The notes below the pieces were generated by a model. It was not told the origin of the DNA. It worked only from the letters and a program-made list of their open reading frames with translations, and made no database searches. A stretch of 64,000 nucleotides of DNA from Nonomuraea deserti (GTDB taxonomy: Bacteria; Actinomycetota; Actinomycetes; Streptosporangiales; Streptosporangiaceae), in the NCBI RefSeq assembly GCF_004348685.1, contig NZ_SMKO01000013.1:40138-104137 (forward strand), read 5' to 3'. Both the position numbers and the translations under genes were made by a program. Of the stretch, positions 16,213 through 25,036 are shown one piece after another (the first letter of the stretch is position 1; every line of letters starts with the position of its first letter).

Positions 16213-17427
16213 TTGCGCACGCCGGTGATTGACGTGGCGATCGTGGGCGCGGGCCCGTACGGGCTTTCCGTGGCGGCTCACGCGCTGGGCGCGGGACTCG
16301 ACGTCCGGATATTCGGAAAACCGATGCGGGCGTGGGAATTCCACATGCCCCGTGGAATGCTGCTGAAGTCGGAGGCGGCCGCGTCCCATCTCGGCGACCC
16401 CGAGCGGCGCTACGGCCTCGACGCCTTCCACCGCTACGCGTACGGCGAGCCGGTGCCCGTGGAGCGGTTCGCCGCGTACGGCAAGTGGTTCCGCGCGCGG
16501 GCGGTGGGCCAGGCCCTGGACGAGTCGGAGGTGACGGCCGTCGGCTCCGAGGGGCACCTGTTCGCGCTCTCGTTGTCGTCGGGGGCGTCCGTGCTGGCCA
16601 GGAGCGCGGTGCTGGCCGTGGGGCATCTGCCCTTCGCCCACCGGCCCGGCGTCCTGGCCGGGCTGCCGCCCGAGGCGGCCACGCACAGCTGCGACCATCA
16701 CGATCTGGGCGCGTTCGCGGGCCGCGACGTGACCGTGCTGGGTGCGGGGCAGTCGGCGCTGGAGACCGCGACGCTGCTGGCGGAGGCGGGGGCGAGCGCC
16801 CGCATCGTGGCCAGGGCGGACGCGCTGGCCTGGAACGACGTCCCAGCGGAGCGGCGCTCGCTCCTCGACCGCGTACGGGCGCCCCGGTCCAGGCTCGGCG
16901 GCGGCTGGCCCTCCGTGGCCTGGTCGCGGTTGCCGGGCGCGATCAGGTACCTGCCGGACGCGACCCGCGACCACATCGTGCGCAACACGCTCGGACCCGC
17001 CGGCTCCTGGTGGTTGCGGGACCGCTTCGACGGCGCCGTCAAGGTGATCCTGGGCACGCGGCTGACCGGCGCCGAGCACGGTGACGGCGTCCGGCTGCAC
17101 CTGAGGGACCTGTCGGGAGCGGCCGGCACGCTCGACACCGAGCACGTGATCGCGGCCACCGGCTACCGGGTGGACGTGGAGAGGATCGCGATACTCCGGG
17201 AGGACCTGCGGCGCGCGGTGGCGTCGTCGGGCCCCGCGCCGCGGCTCAGCGCCACCTTCGAGACGCCCGTCGCCGGGCTCCACCTGGTCGGGCTGGCGGC
17301 GGCGGCCACGTTCGGGCCTTCCATGCGGTTCGTGTGCGGGTGCGACTTCGCCGCCCGCCGCGTGACCAGGGGTCTCGTGAGCCGCCTGCGCGGAGCGCGG
17401 CGTACGGCGAAATTGCCGATGTCTTGA
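16213..17427 (+). CDS. FAD/NAD(P)-binding monooxygenase (N-hydroxylase/FMO-like)
   Basis: A 404-residue two-dinucleotide-domain flavoprotein. The FAD site is IVGAGPYGLSVAAHAL at the N-terminus; the NAD(P)H site is VTVLGAGQSALETATLLAEAG (about residues 173-193); the ATGY motif (HVIAATGYRVD) is the FMO/N-hydroxylase linker signature. The start is probably TTG at 16213, with GGAGG 4 nt upstream; GTG at 16225 is the alternative. Members hydroxylate amines (ornithine/lysine N-hydroxylases) or soft nucleophiles. The 13-nt gap to the ATP-grasp gene implies one operon and a shared pathway, which would make a modified amine product plausible. Confidence 0.82.
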   Translation: MRTPVIDVAIVGAGPYGLSVAAHALGAGLDVRIFGKPMRAWEFHMPRGMLLKSEAAASHLGDPERRYGLDAFHRYAYGEPVPVERFAAYGKWFRARAVGQALDESEVTAVGSEGHLFALSLSSGASVLARSAVLAVGHLPFAHRPGVLAGLPPEAATHSCDHHDLGAFAGRDVTVLGAGQSALETATLLAEAGASARIVARADALAWNDVPAERRSLLDRVRAPRSRLGGGWPSVAWSRLPGAIRYLPDATRDHIVRNTLGPAGSWWLRDRFDGAVKVILGTRLTGAEHGDGVRLHLRDLSGAAGTLDTEHVIAATGYRVDVERIAILREDLRRAVASSGPAPRLSATFETPVAGLHLVGLAAAATFGPSMRFVCGCDFAARRVTRGLVSRLRGARRTAKLPMS

Positions 17428-17494
17428 CCGTGTCCCGCCGCCCGCGGATCAGGCAGGACGGTAGATCTGGATCACCAGCTTCGGGGGAGCAAGA

Positions 17495-18670
17495 ATGGCT
17501 TTTCGCGTGATGGTGGCCTGCACGGCCACGGCGTTCGTCGGCGTCTCGGGGGTCGCTCCCGTCGCGCGTGCCGACAGCGCGCCATCGTCGTTCACCAACT
17601 CGACCACGGTGGCCTCGGGCCGCACGCCGTCCGGTGTGACGGTGACGGTGCGTAAGGAGATGATCGGGACGGCGCGGGTGGCGTCGGCCGAGGCGTCGTC
17701 CGCCAACCCCGCGGCGCCCGACGACGAATACCTGGTCCCGGCCAACACCAAGACGTCCGCGGGTTTCGTCGACCTCTACGAGGGCTTCGCGGCCGAGGAC
17801 GGCGAGTGGAGCGACGTCGCCCTGCTGACGTTCACGTTCTCCAGGCCCGTACGCGACCCGCGGCTGCACGTGTTCGGCACGGGCGGCGCCTCGGGCGAGT
17901 CCAGGAAGCGCCGCGACGACTACTGGCCCGCCGTCGAGCTGGTCGGCGGCGTACCTGCCAGGCCCACCTTCTCGTGGGCGGCCGGGTTCCCCGGGTACCG
18001 CGTCACGAGCGACGCGATCACCCCGGAGAGGGTCTACTCCGCCCGTTCCACGACCTGCGGGGTCGTCTACACCTGCGGCACGGCCAAGGTGAACGGCACG
18101 GTCAGCACGTTCACGGTCAAGCTGAAGGCGCATGACGTGCGCCACGGGCGTGGCGGGTCCATGCCGCAGTTGTGGGCAGCGTTCAAGCTGTCGCTGGCCG
18201 AGGACGTCTCCGACGCGCCCACCTCGTACGGCGTGGCCTCCCACGCGATCACCGACTCCCATCTGGGGTGGTCCGTCAGCGACGACCACACCGGCGCGGT
18301 GAGCATGACCCCGCGCGCCCTGCCCCTGGACACGGGCGACGACGCCATGGAGGCCGGGGAGGAGCGGAGCGTGCTCAGCGGCCGGAGGTGCAGGATCTCG
18401 GTGCCCGTGACCGCGGGATCGCCGTCGAAGGTCGCCGGCTGGATCGACTTCGACCGTGACGGCCGCTTCGACGCCGACGAGCGGGCCACCACGCTGGCCG
18501 ACGAGGGCGCCACGGACGCCGAGCTGACCTGGCTCCTTCCCGAGTCGCTGCCGGCCGGCCCCGTCTGGATGCGGCTGCGCCTGGTCGCAAGGGCGGAGTC
18601 CGTGGACTCGGCGACGGGCTGGGCCGACAGCGGCGAGGTCGAGGACCACCAGATCCAGTTCGTCGAGTGA
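17495..18670 (+). CDS. Secreted GEVED-domain protein
   Basis: A 391-residue exported protein: a signal peptide to about residue 27 (VSGVAPVARADSA), a beta-rich middle with FTFSRPVRDPRLHVFGTGG, and a C-terminal GEVED module with the Asp-rich loop GWIDFDRDGRFDADERA and the terminal SGEVEDHQIQF that names the family. The Asp-rich loop suggests calcium binding. GEVED domains occur in surface and adhesion-type proteins; function here is unknown. GGGGAG lies about 8 nt before ATG 17495. It stands alone, same strand, 67 nt after the monooxygenase, so it could belong to the exopolysaccharide unit as a matrix protein. Confidence 0.8.
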   Translation: MAFRVMVACTATAFVGVSGVAPVARADSAPSSFTNSTTVASGRTPSGVTVTVRKEMIGTARVASAEASSANPAAPDDEYLVPANTKTSAGFVDLYEGFAAEDGEWSDVALLTFTFSRPVRDPRLHVFGTGGASGESRKRRDDYWPAVELVGGVPARPTFSWAAGFPGYRVTSDAITPERVYSARSTTCGVVYTCGTAKVNGTVSTFTVKLKAHDVRHGRGGSMPQLWAAFKLSLAEDVSDAPTSYGVASHAITDSHLGWSVSDDHTGAVSMTPRALPLDTGDDAMEAGEERSVLSGRRCRISVPVTAGSPSKVAGWIDFDRDGRFDADERATTLADEGATDAELTWLLPESLPAGPVWMRLRLVARAESVDSATGWADSGEVEDHQIQFVE

Positions 18671-18772
18671 GCCTCGTGACCGCCGCCGACAATTAGGCGA
18701 GATGTCACCCGTGTCACAACTTGCACGCGTAACGTGTCACGCATCCCTTACCTCACATGTCAAGGAGATGCG

Positions 18773-19609
18773 ATGTTGCGTCGAACCCTCGGCGTGCTGG
18801 TCGCGGCAGGAACCATGCTGCTGGCGGCCGCTCCCGCTCAGGCGGCCGGCCGGCCGGAGCCGCTGCCACGTGCCCACGCGCACAACGACTACGAGCACGA
18901 GCGGCCGCTCCTTGACGCGCTCGACCACGGGTTCACGAGCGTCGAGGCCGACATCTACCTGGTGGACGGCGAACTGCGGGTCGGGCACGACCCCGAGGAC
19001 CTGCGGCCCGGCCGCACGCTGCAGTCGCTCTACCTCGACCCGCTGATCCGCCGGGCCCGCCACGGAAGCGTCTTCCCCGGCACCCGGCAGCGGCTCCAGC
19101 TGCTCGTGGACATCAAGAACAACGGGGAGGCCACGTACACCGAGCTCGACCGGGTGCTCAAGGCGTACAAGAGGATGCTCACCACCTACCACAAGGGCAA
19201 GGTGCGGCCCGGCGCGGTGACCGTGGTGGTCAGCGGCGAACGGCCGCGCGAACTCATGGCCGGCCAGGATCGGCGCTACGCCTTCTACGACGGCCGCATG
19301 GACGACTTGGGGCAGGGCAACCCGGGCCTGATCCCGCTCATCAGCGACAACTGGACCAACCACTTCAGCTGGCTGGGCGAGGGCGAGATGCCCGACGCGG
19401 AGCGGGCCAAGCTGCGCCAGATCGTGGCGACCGCCCACCGCGACGGGCAGAGGGTGCGGTTCTGGGCCACCCCCGACACGGCCGGTCCCGCGCGTGACGC
19501 GCTCTGGCGAGAGCTCGTCGCGGCCGACGTGGACCACGTCAACACCGACGACCTGGCGGGACTCCGGGACTTCCTGCGCGAGCACGACCGCGAGCGCGCC
19601 GCTGCGTAG
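18773..19609 (+). CDS. Secreted PLC-like phosphodiesterase
   Basis: A 278-residue exported protein with signal peptide LVAAGTMLLAAAPAQAAG. The mature N-terminus carries the metal/catalytic set of the PLC-like phosphodiesterase (GDPD/AIM6-type) TIM barrel: HAHNDYEHERPL, SVEADIYLVDG (Glu-Ala-Asp) and LRVGHDPEDL, and later LLVDIKNN. The C-terminus ends DVDHVNTDDLAGLRDFL, a normal barrel end for the family. AAGGAG is 6 nt before the ATG at 18773. Likely substrate: extracellular phosphodiesters (glycerophosphodiesters or phosphoinositol-like headgroups). Upstream, two GTGTCAC repeats (about 18711 and 18734) lie in the leader and could be regulatory. Confidence 0.82.
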   Translation: MLRRTLGVLVAAGTMLLAAAPAQAAGRPEPLPRAHAHNDYEHERPLLDALDHGFTSVEADIYLVDGELRVGHDPEDLRPGRTLQSLYLDPLIRRARHGSVFPGTRQRLQLLVDIKNNGEATYTELDRVLKAYKRMLTTYHKGKVRPGAVTVVVSGERPRELMAGQDRRYAFYDGRMDDLGQGNPGLIPLISDNWTNHFSWLGEGEMPDAERAKLRQIVATAHRDGQRVRFWATPDTAGPARDALWRELVAADVDHVNTDDLAGLRDFLREHDRERAAA

Positions 19610-19710
19610 GCCCCGCGCGGACCATCATGACCGCCCGGTCGGGCCTGACCGGCCCCGCCGGGCGGTTGGCCGGGGGTGGCAGATGCCGGGATCTGGCTAC
19701 TCTGTCTGCG

Positions 19711-21561
19711 ATGGACGGCGACCGGGTCATAGGCGGGTACGCGCTGCGGCGCGTCCTCGGCCGGGGCGGCATGGGAGAGGTGCACCTCGCGGCCACGCCC
19801 ACCGGCGGCCTGGCCGCGGTCAAGCTCATCCACCCCGCGCTGGCCAGGGATCCGGCCTTCCGCCGGCGGTTCGAGCGGGAGGTGGCGGCGGCCCGCCGGG
19901 TGGCCAGGTTCTGCACCGCGCCCGTCCTGGACGCCGGCATCGACGGCGACGTCGCCTACCTCGTCACCGAATACGTCAAAGGGCCCGACCTCGCGCAGGC
20001 CGTACACGACCAGGGGCCGCTGTCGGGCGGCAACCTGGAGGCGCTGGCGGTGGGCATCGCGACCGCGCTGAGCGCCATCCACGGGGCCGGGGTGATCCAC
20101 CGCGACCTCAAACCGTCCAACGTGCTCCTTTCGCCGCTCGGCCCCCGCGTCATCGACTTCGGCATCGCCCAGCTCGTGGACAACGACAGCCTGGCCAGCC
20201 AGGCGATCCTCGGGACGCCCGCCTTCATGGCGCCGGAACAGGTGCGCGGGGAACCGCTCACCCCCGCCGCCGACGTGTTCGCCTTCGGCGGGGTGATCGC
20301 CTTCGCGGGGACGGGACGGCTGCCGTTCGGGGGCGGACCCCCAGGGGAGGTCCTCTACCGGATCATGCAGGACGGGCCCCGGCTGGACGGGCTGGAGGAG
20401 GGCATCAGGGGGATCGTGGAGCGTACCCTGGCCAAGGACCCCCGCCTGCGGCCGGGCGCGCAGGCCCTGCTGTCGGAGCTGGTGGGCGGCACCCGGCTCG
20501 CCGCCGCCACCGAAGTGGTCGAGCGCACCTGGACGGGCACGGTCCCCACCGGCCCCCGCCCCATCCCGGACACCCGGATCCTGGAGCCCTCCCACGAGCC
20601 GCCGCCCCCCGACGGTCACGCCCGACCACGGGACCTCCCAGAAGGCCGGCCTCCCGCCGGGCCTGAGGACCACCCCGAACGTCAGCCTCTCGCCTGGCCG
20701 GGGGATCTTCGTGAGGGTCGGCCTCCTGTCGGGCCGGGGGATCACCGCGAGCGTCTGTCTCCCGTCCGGCCTGAGGACCACCGCGAGAGCCGGTCTCCCG
20801 AGCGGCCTGGGAATCGTGAGGGCCGGTTCCCCGTCAGGCCGGGGGACGGGCGTGAGGGATGGCCGCCCGACGGGCCCGGAGGCGGCCATGAAGGACGGGC
20901 GCCGGTCCGGCCGGGTGCCTGGCGGGGGAAGCGGTGGTGGCCGTGGGTGGCGGGCGCGGCCGTGCTCGTGGCCGCCGTCACCGCCGCCGCGACCGTGCCC
21001 GGCCTCTGGCGGGTGAGCTGGCCGTACGAGGCCGGCTTCGGGGAGTCCTGGGCGGTCGGCCCGTCGGAGGGCGGGAACGCCCGGCTGGCGGGCCCGGCGT
21101 ACGAGCTGACCGTGAAACCGTCATGGCGGTTGTGGAAGTCGGCGCCCCGGCGCGAGCCGGACGGCGGCGTGATCATCAGCGCGAAGGCCACGCTGGAGGA
21201 GGGAGCCGGGGAGTACGGTGTGTGGTGCCATGGCTCGGCCCGATCCGGAGATCGTTACGAGTTCGCGGTGAGCGGTTCGGGCAGGGTCACGATCGTCAAG
21301 CGCCGTACGGGCACCCGAGGCCAGACCCTGTTCGGCCCGGCGGATGTGGAGAAGGCGGCCGGCAACCGCATCGTGGCGGAGTGCGGCCAGAGCGGGGGCA
21401 AGGTGACGCTGCGCATGTGGCTCAACGAACGCCTGGTCGTGGAGGCGTCCGACGCCGACGCTCCCTATGGGCCCGACGAGGCCGGCGTGCACGCGGCCTC
21501 CGGCGACGCCGAGCCCGCCCGCGTGCGCTTCGACTCCTTCGCGCTCAGGCCCGTGGGCTAG
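19711..21561 (+). CDS. Membrane Ser/Thr protein kinase with extracellular sensor domain
   Basis: A 616-residue Hanks-type kinase. Gly loop LGRGGMGEVHLA, catalytic Lys in AAVKLIHP (near 39), HRDLKPSN (Asp near 132), DFG (near 150) and a PEQ activation-end motif. A charged Pro-rich linker of about nine 12-residue repeats (about 305-407) leads to one membrane helix (WVAGAAVLVAAVTAAATV) and an extracellular C-terminal beta domain ending VRFDSFALRP, resembling LamG/3-keto-disaccharide hydrolase-like folds. ATG 19711 has no Shine-Dalgarno, but TACTCT at 19698-19703 lies 7 nt upstream, suggesting a leaderless mRNA. It is followed after 16 nt by an AfsR-type regulator, recalling the AfsK-AfsR phosphorelay. 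Confidence 0.9.
   Translation: MDGDRVIGGYALRRVLGRGGMGEVHLAATPTGGLAAVKLIHPALARDPAFRRRFEREVAAARRVARFCTAPVLDAGIDGDVAYLVTEYVKGPDLAQAVHDQGPLSGGNLEALAVGIATALSAIHGAGVIHRDLKPSNVLLSPLGPRVIDFGIAQLVDNDSLASQAILGTPAFMAPEQVRGEPLTPAADVFAFGGVIAFAGTGRLPFGGGPPGEVLYRIMQDGPRLDGLEEGIRGIVERTLAKDPRLRPGAQALLSELVGGTRLAAATEVVERTWTGTVPTGPRPIPDTRILEPSHEPPPPDGHARPRDLPEGRPPAGPEDHPERQPLAWPGDLREGRPPVGPGDHRERLSPVRPEDHRESRSPERPGNREGRFPVRPGDGREGWPPDGPGGGHEGRAPVRPGAWRGKRWWPWVAGAAVLVAAVTAAATVPGLWRVSWPYEAGFGESWAVGPSEGGNARLAGPAYELTVKPSWRLWKSAPRREPDGGVIISAKATLEEGAGEYGVWCHGSARSGDRYEFAVSGSGRVTIVKRRTGTRGQTLFGPADVEKAAGNRIVAECGQSGGKVTLRMWLNERLVVEASDADAPYGPDEAGVHAASGDAEPARVRFDSFALRPVG
20622..20927 (+). repeat. In-frame 36-bp repeats in the kinase linker
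   Basis: About nine imperfect 12-codon units of consensus P-(G/E)-D-x-R-E-x-R-x-P-V-(R/G), for example PGDLREGRPPVG, PGDHRERLSPVR and PEDHRESRSPER. One unit has lost a codon. They form the juxtamembrane linker and should be length-variable between strains. Confidence 0.8.
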
Positions 21562-21577
21562 TGATGCGGAAAGGTGC

Positions 21578-24379
21578 GTGAACGTGCGGTTCGGTGTGCT
21601 CGGGCCGCTGCGGGTCGAGGGCCTGCAGGCGCCGGGGCCGGCCAAGCACCGGGCGTTGCTGGCCGCGCTGCTGCTGGAGGCCCGCGAGCAGGTGCCGGTC
21701 GAGCGGCTGATGTCCGTGGTCTGGGACGACCGGCCGCCCGCGTCGGCGGAGTCGGTGCTCAGGGTGTACGTCAGCGCGCTGCGCAAGCTGGTCGACGGCA
21801 TCCGTACGGTGCCCGGCGGCTACCTGCTGGACGTGGAGCCGGACGACGTCGACTGCCACCGGTTCGAGCGGCTGGTCGCGGAGGCCAGGCGGCGGCGGGA
21901 GGAGGGGCGGATCGCGGAGGCGGCCGACGGGTTCAGGGCGGCCCTGGGGTTGTGGCGAGGCCGGGCGCTGGCCGATGTCGAGTCGTCCGTGCTGCGCAGG
22001 TCGCACGCCGTGCCGCTGGAGGAGCTGCGCCTGGCGGCGATCGAGGAGCGGGTGCGGCTGGACCTGAGCCTGGGCAGGGGCGCCGAGGTGGTCGGGGAGC
22101 TGCGGGCGCTGGTGGGCGCCCATCCGCTGCGCGAGCGGGCGTGGGTACGCCTCATCGAGGCGCTGCACCAGGCGGGCCGCCGGTCCGAGGCGCTCGGGGC
22201 CTACCAGGACGCGCGCCGCACGCTGGTCGAGGAGCTGGGGCTGGAGCCGGGCGCCGAGCTGGCCGAGGCGCACCGGCGGGTGTTGTCGGATGAGCAGCCG
22301 GGGCCAGCCGGCCGGCGGAGCCGCGAGGACGCGGCGCCGATCAACGAGCTGCCGCCGGACGTCTCCGACTTCGCCGGGCGCCGGCAGGTGCTCGACTGGA
22401 TCGGCACGGCGGCCCGCGAGCAGGCGGCCGCCCCCGTGCACCTGGTGCTGCACGGCCCTCCCGGCTGCGGGAAGTCGGCCGTCGCCGTGCACGCCGCCGC
22501 CGGGATCGAGCGTCCCGGCGGCCGCCTCTACGCCGCGCTCGGCGCCCGGCCGCCCGGCGCCGTGCTCGAGGACCTGCTGCGCTCGCTGGGCTGCCCCGAC
22601 GGCGCGGTCCCGCCCGCGCTGGACGAGCGGGTCCGGCTCTACCGCAGCATGACGGCGGGCAGGCGGCTGCTCGTGCTGCTGGACGCCGCCGCCGACGAGG
22701 CCCAGGTGCGCCCGCTGCTGCCGACGGGTCCCGGCAGCCTGACGCTGGTCACGAGCCGGTCGCCGCTGGCCGGGCTGGAGGCGGCGCGGGCGTACGAGCT
22801 GGGGGTGCTCGACGACGACGAGGCCGTGGCCATGCTCGGCGGGGTGACAGGTCACGACCGGGTGCGCGCGGAGCCGGAGGCGGCCCTGCGCATCGTCCGG
22901 CTCTGCGGAGGGCTGCCCCTGGCCCTGCGCATCGCCGGGTCCCGGCTGGCCAGGAAGCCGGGCTGGACGCTCGATCATCTCGCGGGACGGCTGGGCGACG
23001 AGCGGCGCAGGCTCGACGAGCTCAGCGCGGGCGACCTGGCCGTACGCGGCAGCCTCGCGCTCGGCTACCGCGGTCTCCCCGATCCGGAGCGGCGGCTGCT
23101 GCGCGAGCTCGGCGCCCTGTCCGCGCCGGACTTCGCGCCGTGGGTCCTGGGGGCGGACCTGGAACCGCTGGTGGAGGCGGGCCTGCTGCAGTCGCGCGGT
23201 CTGGACGAAGCGGGCCAGGAACGTTACGGCTGGCACGACCTGACCCGGCTCTACGCCGCCGAGCGCCTGGCCGAGGAGGGCGGCGGCGCCCGTACGATCC
23301 TGGAGGCCAGGGCGGCGACCGTCCTGGAGCGGACGAGGCAGGCCAGGGCCGCCCTCCTGCCCGCGGAGCCGGGCACGGGCCGCACGGAGATCCACCCGCC
23401 CGGCCGGACCGGCGCCCCGCCGGAGGCAGCCGACTGGGACGCCGGCTTCAGCCGCTGGCCCTTCACGGGCTCGGCTCTGACAGGCTCGGCTCCTACCGGG
23501 GCGGGGCTTGGTGGGCCCGGGCGTGGGTCCGGGCTGGAGACCGGGTGGGCGCGGCGGGAGGCGCGGTGGCTGAGCGCCGAGCGCCGGTTCCTGGTGGCCA
23601 CCGTCGACGACTTCTATCGGGCCGGCCTGTACGAGGCCGCATGGCGGCTGGCGTTCTACCTGACCCCGCTGTTCGAGCTGGGCGCGCACCACGACGACTG
23701 GCACGCCACGACGGCGACCGGCCTCGACGCGGCCAGGGCGGCGGGCCACCGGCAGGGCGAGGCGCTGCTGCTGCGCGGCCTGGCCGATCTGCACAGGGCC
23801 GAAGGGCGCACCGAGGCGGCCGCGGCGGCGTTGCGGGCGGCGCAGCCGCTGGTCGAGGGGCTGGAGCTGGCCCGGATCACGTTGCGGCTCGGCCTGGTCC
23901 AGACGCGCGCGGACGAGGCCGAGCGGGCCTTCACCCGTGCGCTCCAGGTCTTCGATGAGGCGGGTGACCGGCGCGGCAGGGCCGACGCCTTACGCGCTCT
24001 CGGCGCGCTGCGCATGGACGCGGGTCCGCTGGAGGCGAGCCTGGCCGCGTACCGGGAGCTGGGTGACCCGCTGGGTGAGGCGGGGGTGCTGCTCGTGCTG
24101 GCCGAGCTCTCCAGGACGGAGGGGGTTCCCGCCGAGGCGGCGGCCTCGGCGCGGGCGGCGCTGAAGACCTTCACCGCGTACGGGGACCGGAGGGGCGCCG
24201 CGCAGGCCCTGCTGGCCCTGGCCCGGGCGATGCTCGACCTGGCCGATCTCGAAGGGGCACTTGAGGCCCTTGTGAGTGCTATGGGAGAGTTTGACGGCCT
24301 CGGAGATGAACAGGGCAAGGCCGAGGCCCAGCGGCTCGCACAGGAAACGCGCAGGCGACGCGGACTATGCACATCCTGA
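21578..24379 (+). CDS. AfsR/SARP-family regulator (SARP-BTAD-NB-ARC-TPR) next to a kinase
   Basis: A 933-residue regulator. Winged helix (from NVRFGVLGPLRVEG), BTAD (about 95-240), NB-ARC with P-loop HGPPGCGKSAVAV near 294 and LLVLLDAAAD Walker B, then weak TPR-like helices from about 690. Domain order matches AfsR of Streptomyces, whose DNA binding is enhanced by Ser/Thr phosphorylation by AfsK. Start GTG at 21578 follows a GGAAAGG; GTG 21584 is equally possible. It lies 16 nt behind the Ser/Thr kinase gene, so co-expression and direct phosphorylation are likely. A low-complexity Ala/Gly-rich insertion (TGSALTGSAPTGAGLGGPG) separates NB-ARC from the TPRs. Confidence 0.9.
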   Translation: MNVRFGVLGPLRVEGLQAPGPAKHRALLAALLLEAREQVPVERLMSVVWDDRPPASAESVLRVYVSALRKLVDGIRTVPGGYLLDVEPDDVDCHRFERLVAEARRRREEGRIAEAADGFRAALGLWRGRALADVESSVLRRSHAVPLEELRLAAIEERVRLDLSLGRGAEVVGELRALVGAHPLRERAWVRLIEALHQAGRRSEALGAYQDARRTLVEELGLEPGAELAEAHRRVLSDEQPGPAGRRSREDAAPINELPPDVSDFAGRRQVLDWIGTAAREQAAAPVHLVLHGPPGCGKSAVAVHAAAGIERPGGRLYAALGARPPGAVLEDLLRSLGCPDGAVPPALDERVRLYRSMTAGRRLLVLLDAAADEAQVRPLLPTGPGSLTLVTSRSPLAGLEAARAYELGVLDDDEAVAMLGGVTGHDRVRAEPEAALRIVRLCGGLPLALRIAGSRLARKPGWTLDHLAGRLGDERRRLDELSAGDLAVRGSLALGYRGLPDPERRLLRELGALSAPDFAPWVLGADLEPLVEAGLLQSRGLDEAGQERYGWHDLTRLYAAERLAEEGGGARTILEARAATVLERTRQARAALLPAEPGTGRTEIHPPGRTGAPPEAADWDAGFSRWPFTGSALTGSAPTGAGLGGPGRGSGLETGWARREARWLSAERRFLVATVDDFYRAGLYEAAWRLAFYLTPLFELGAHHDDWHATTATGLDAARAAGHRQGEALLLRGLADLHRAEGRTEAAAAALRAAQPLVEGLELARITLRLGLVQTRADEAERAFTRALQVFDEAGDRRGRADALRALGALRMDAGPLEASLAAYRELGDPLGEAGVLLVLAELSRTEGVPAEAAASARAALKTFTAYGDRRGAAQALLALARAMLDLADLEGALEALVSAMGEFDGLGDEQGKAEAQRLAQETRRRRGLCTS

Positions 24380-24433
24380 AGGTCGCTTTCCTACGGTGAG
24401 GGTCACATCCCCGAAGACGAAGGTGATCACGAT

Positions 24434-25036
24434 ATGCGTAAGACGATCGCGTTGACCCTCGCGGCCGTCGCACTGGCGGGCTGCGGCGTGCTTCCCGGCC
24501 AGCCGGGCGGCGGAGGCGAGGAGAGGCAGCCGCGGACCGCCGCCCCGGAGGCGCCGGCGTCCTCCGCCGCGGTCGACCGGCAGAGCCCGCCCGCGGGGCA
24601 GCAGAGCGCGCCCCCGCAGGAGACCGAGGCGATCTCCACCCGGGAGACGAACGTGGGCGCCGGCGACACGTACGGCAGGGCCAAGGTCGACATCACCGGG
24701 CTGAAGCGCCAGGGCAGGACGATCAGCCTCAACTGGACGGTCACCGCCCTCGACGGGAAGGTCAACCTGCACAACGGCATGAGCGGGGGTCCGCTCGACT
24801 ACACGGTGGCGGCCGTCTCCCTGATCGACCCGGTCAACGCCAAGCGTTACCGGGTGGCCCGCAACGGCACGGGCGAGGACGCGGAGTGCGTGTGCTCGGG
24901 CACGCAGGGCCAGTTCCTGGAGAAGGGCGACTCGTCCACGTTGTACGCGGTCTTCGCCGCCCCGCCCGCCGACGTCACGAAGATCAACGTCGAGATGCCG
25001 ATGTTCGGCGTGTTCACCGATGTTCCGATCTCTTAG
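24434..25036 (+). CDS. Putative lipoprotein, function unknown
   Basis: A 200-residue lipoprotein with signal peptide and lipobox LAGC (Cys17). A Gly/Gln/Pro-rich spacer of about 50 residues follows, then a beta-rich domain from GDTYGRAKVDITGLKRQG containing a CVC pair (ECVCSG) and ending EMPMFGVFTDVPI. This looks like the solute-exposed beta domain found upstream of OmpA-type proteins in actinomycetes, but I do not assign a function. Its 3' end overlaps the OmpA-like gene by 17 nt, so the two are translationally coupled and probably form a cell-surface pair. Confidence 0.8.
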   Translation: MRKTIALTLAAVALAGCGVLPGQPGGGGEERQPRTAAPEAPASSAAVDRQSPPAGQQSAPPQETEAISTRETNVGAGDTYGRAKVDITGLKRQGRTISLNWTVTALDGKVNLHNGMSGGPLDYTVAAVSLIDPVNAKRYRVARNGTGEDAECVCSGTQGQFLEKGDSSTLYAVFAAPPADVTKINVEMPMFGVFTDVPIS

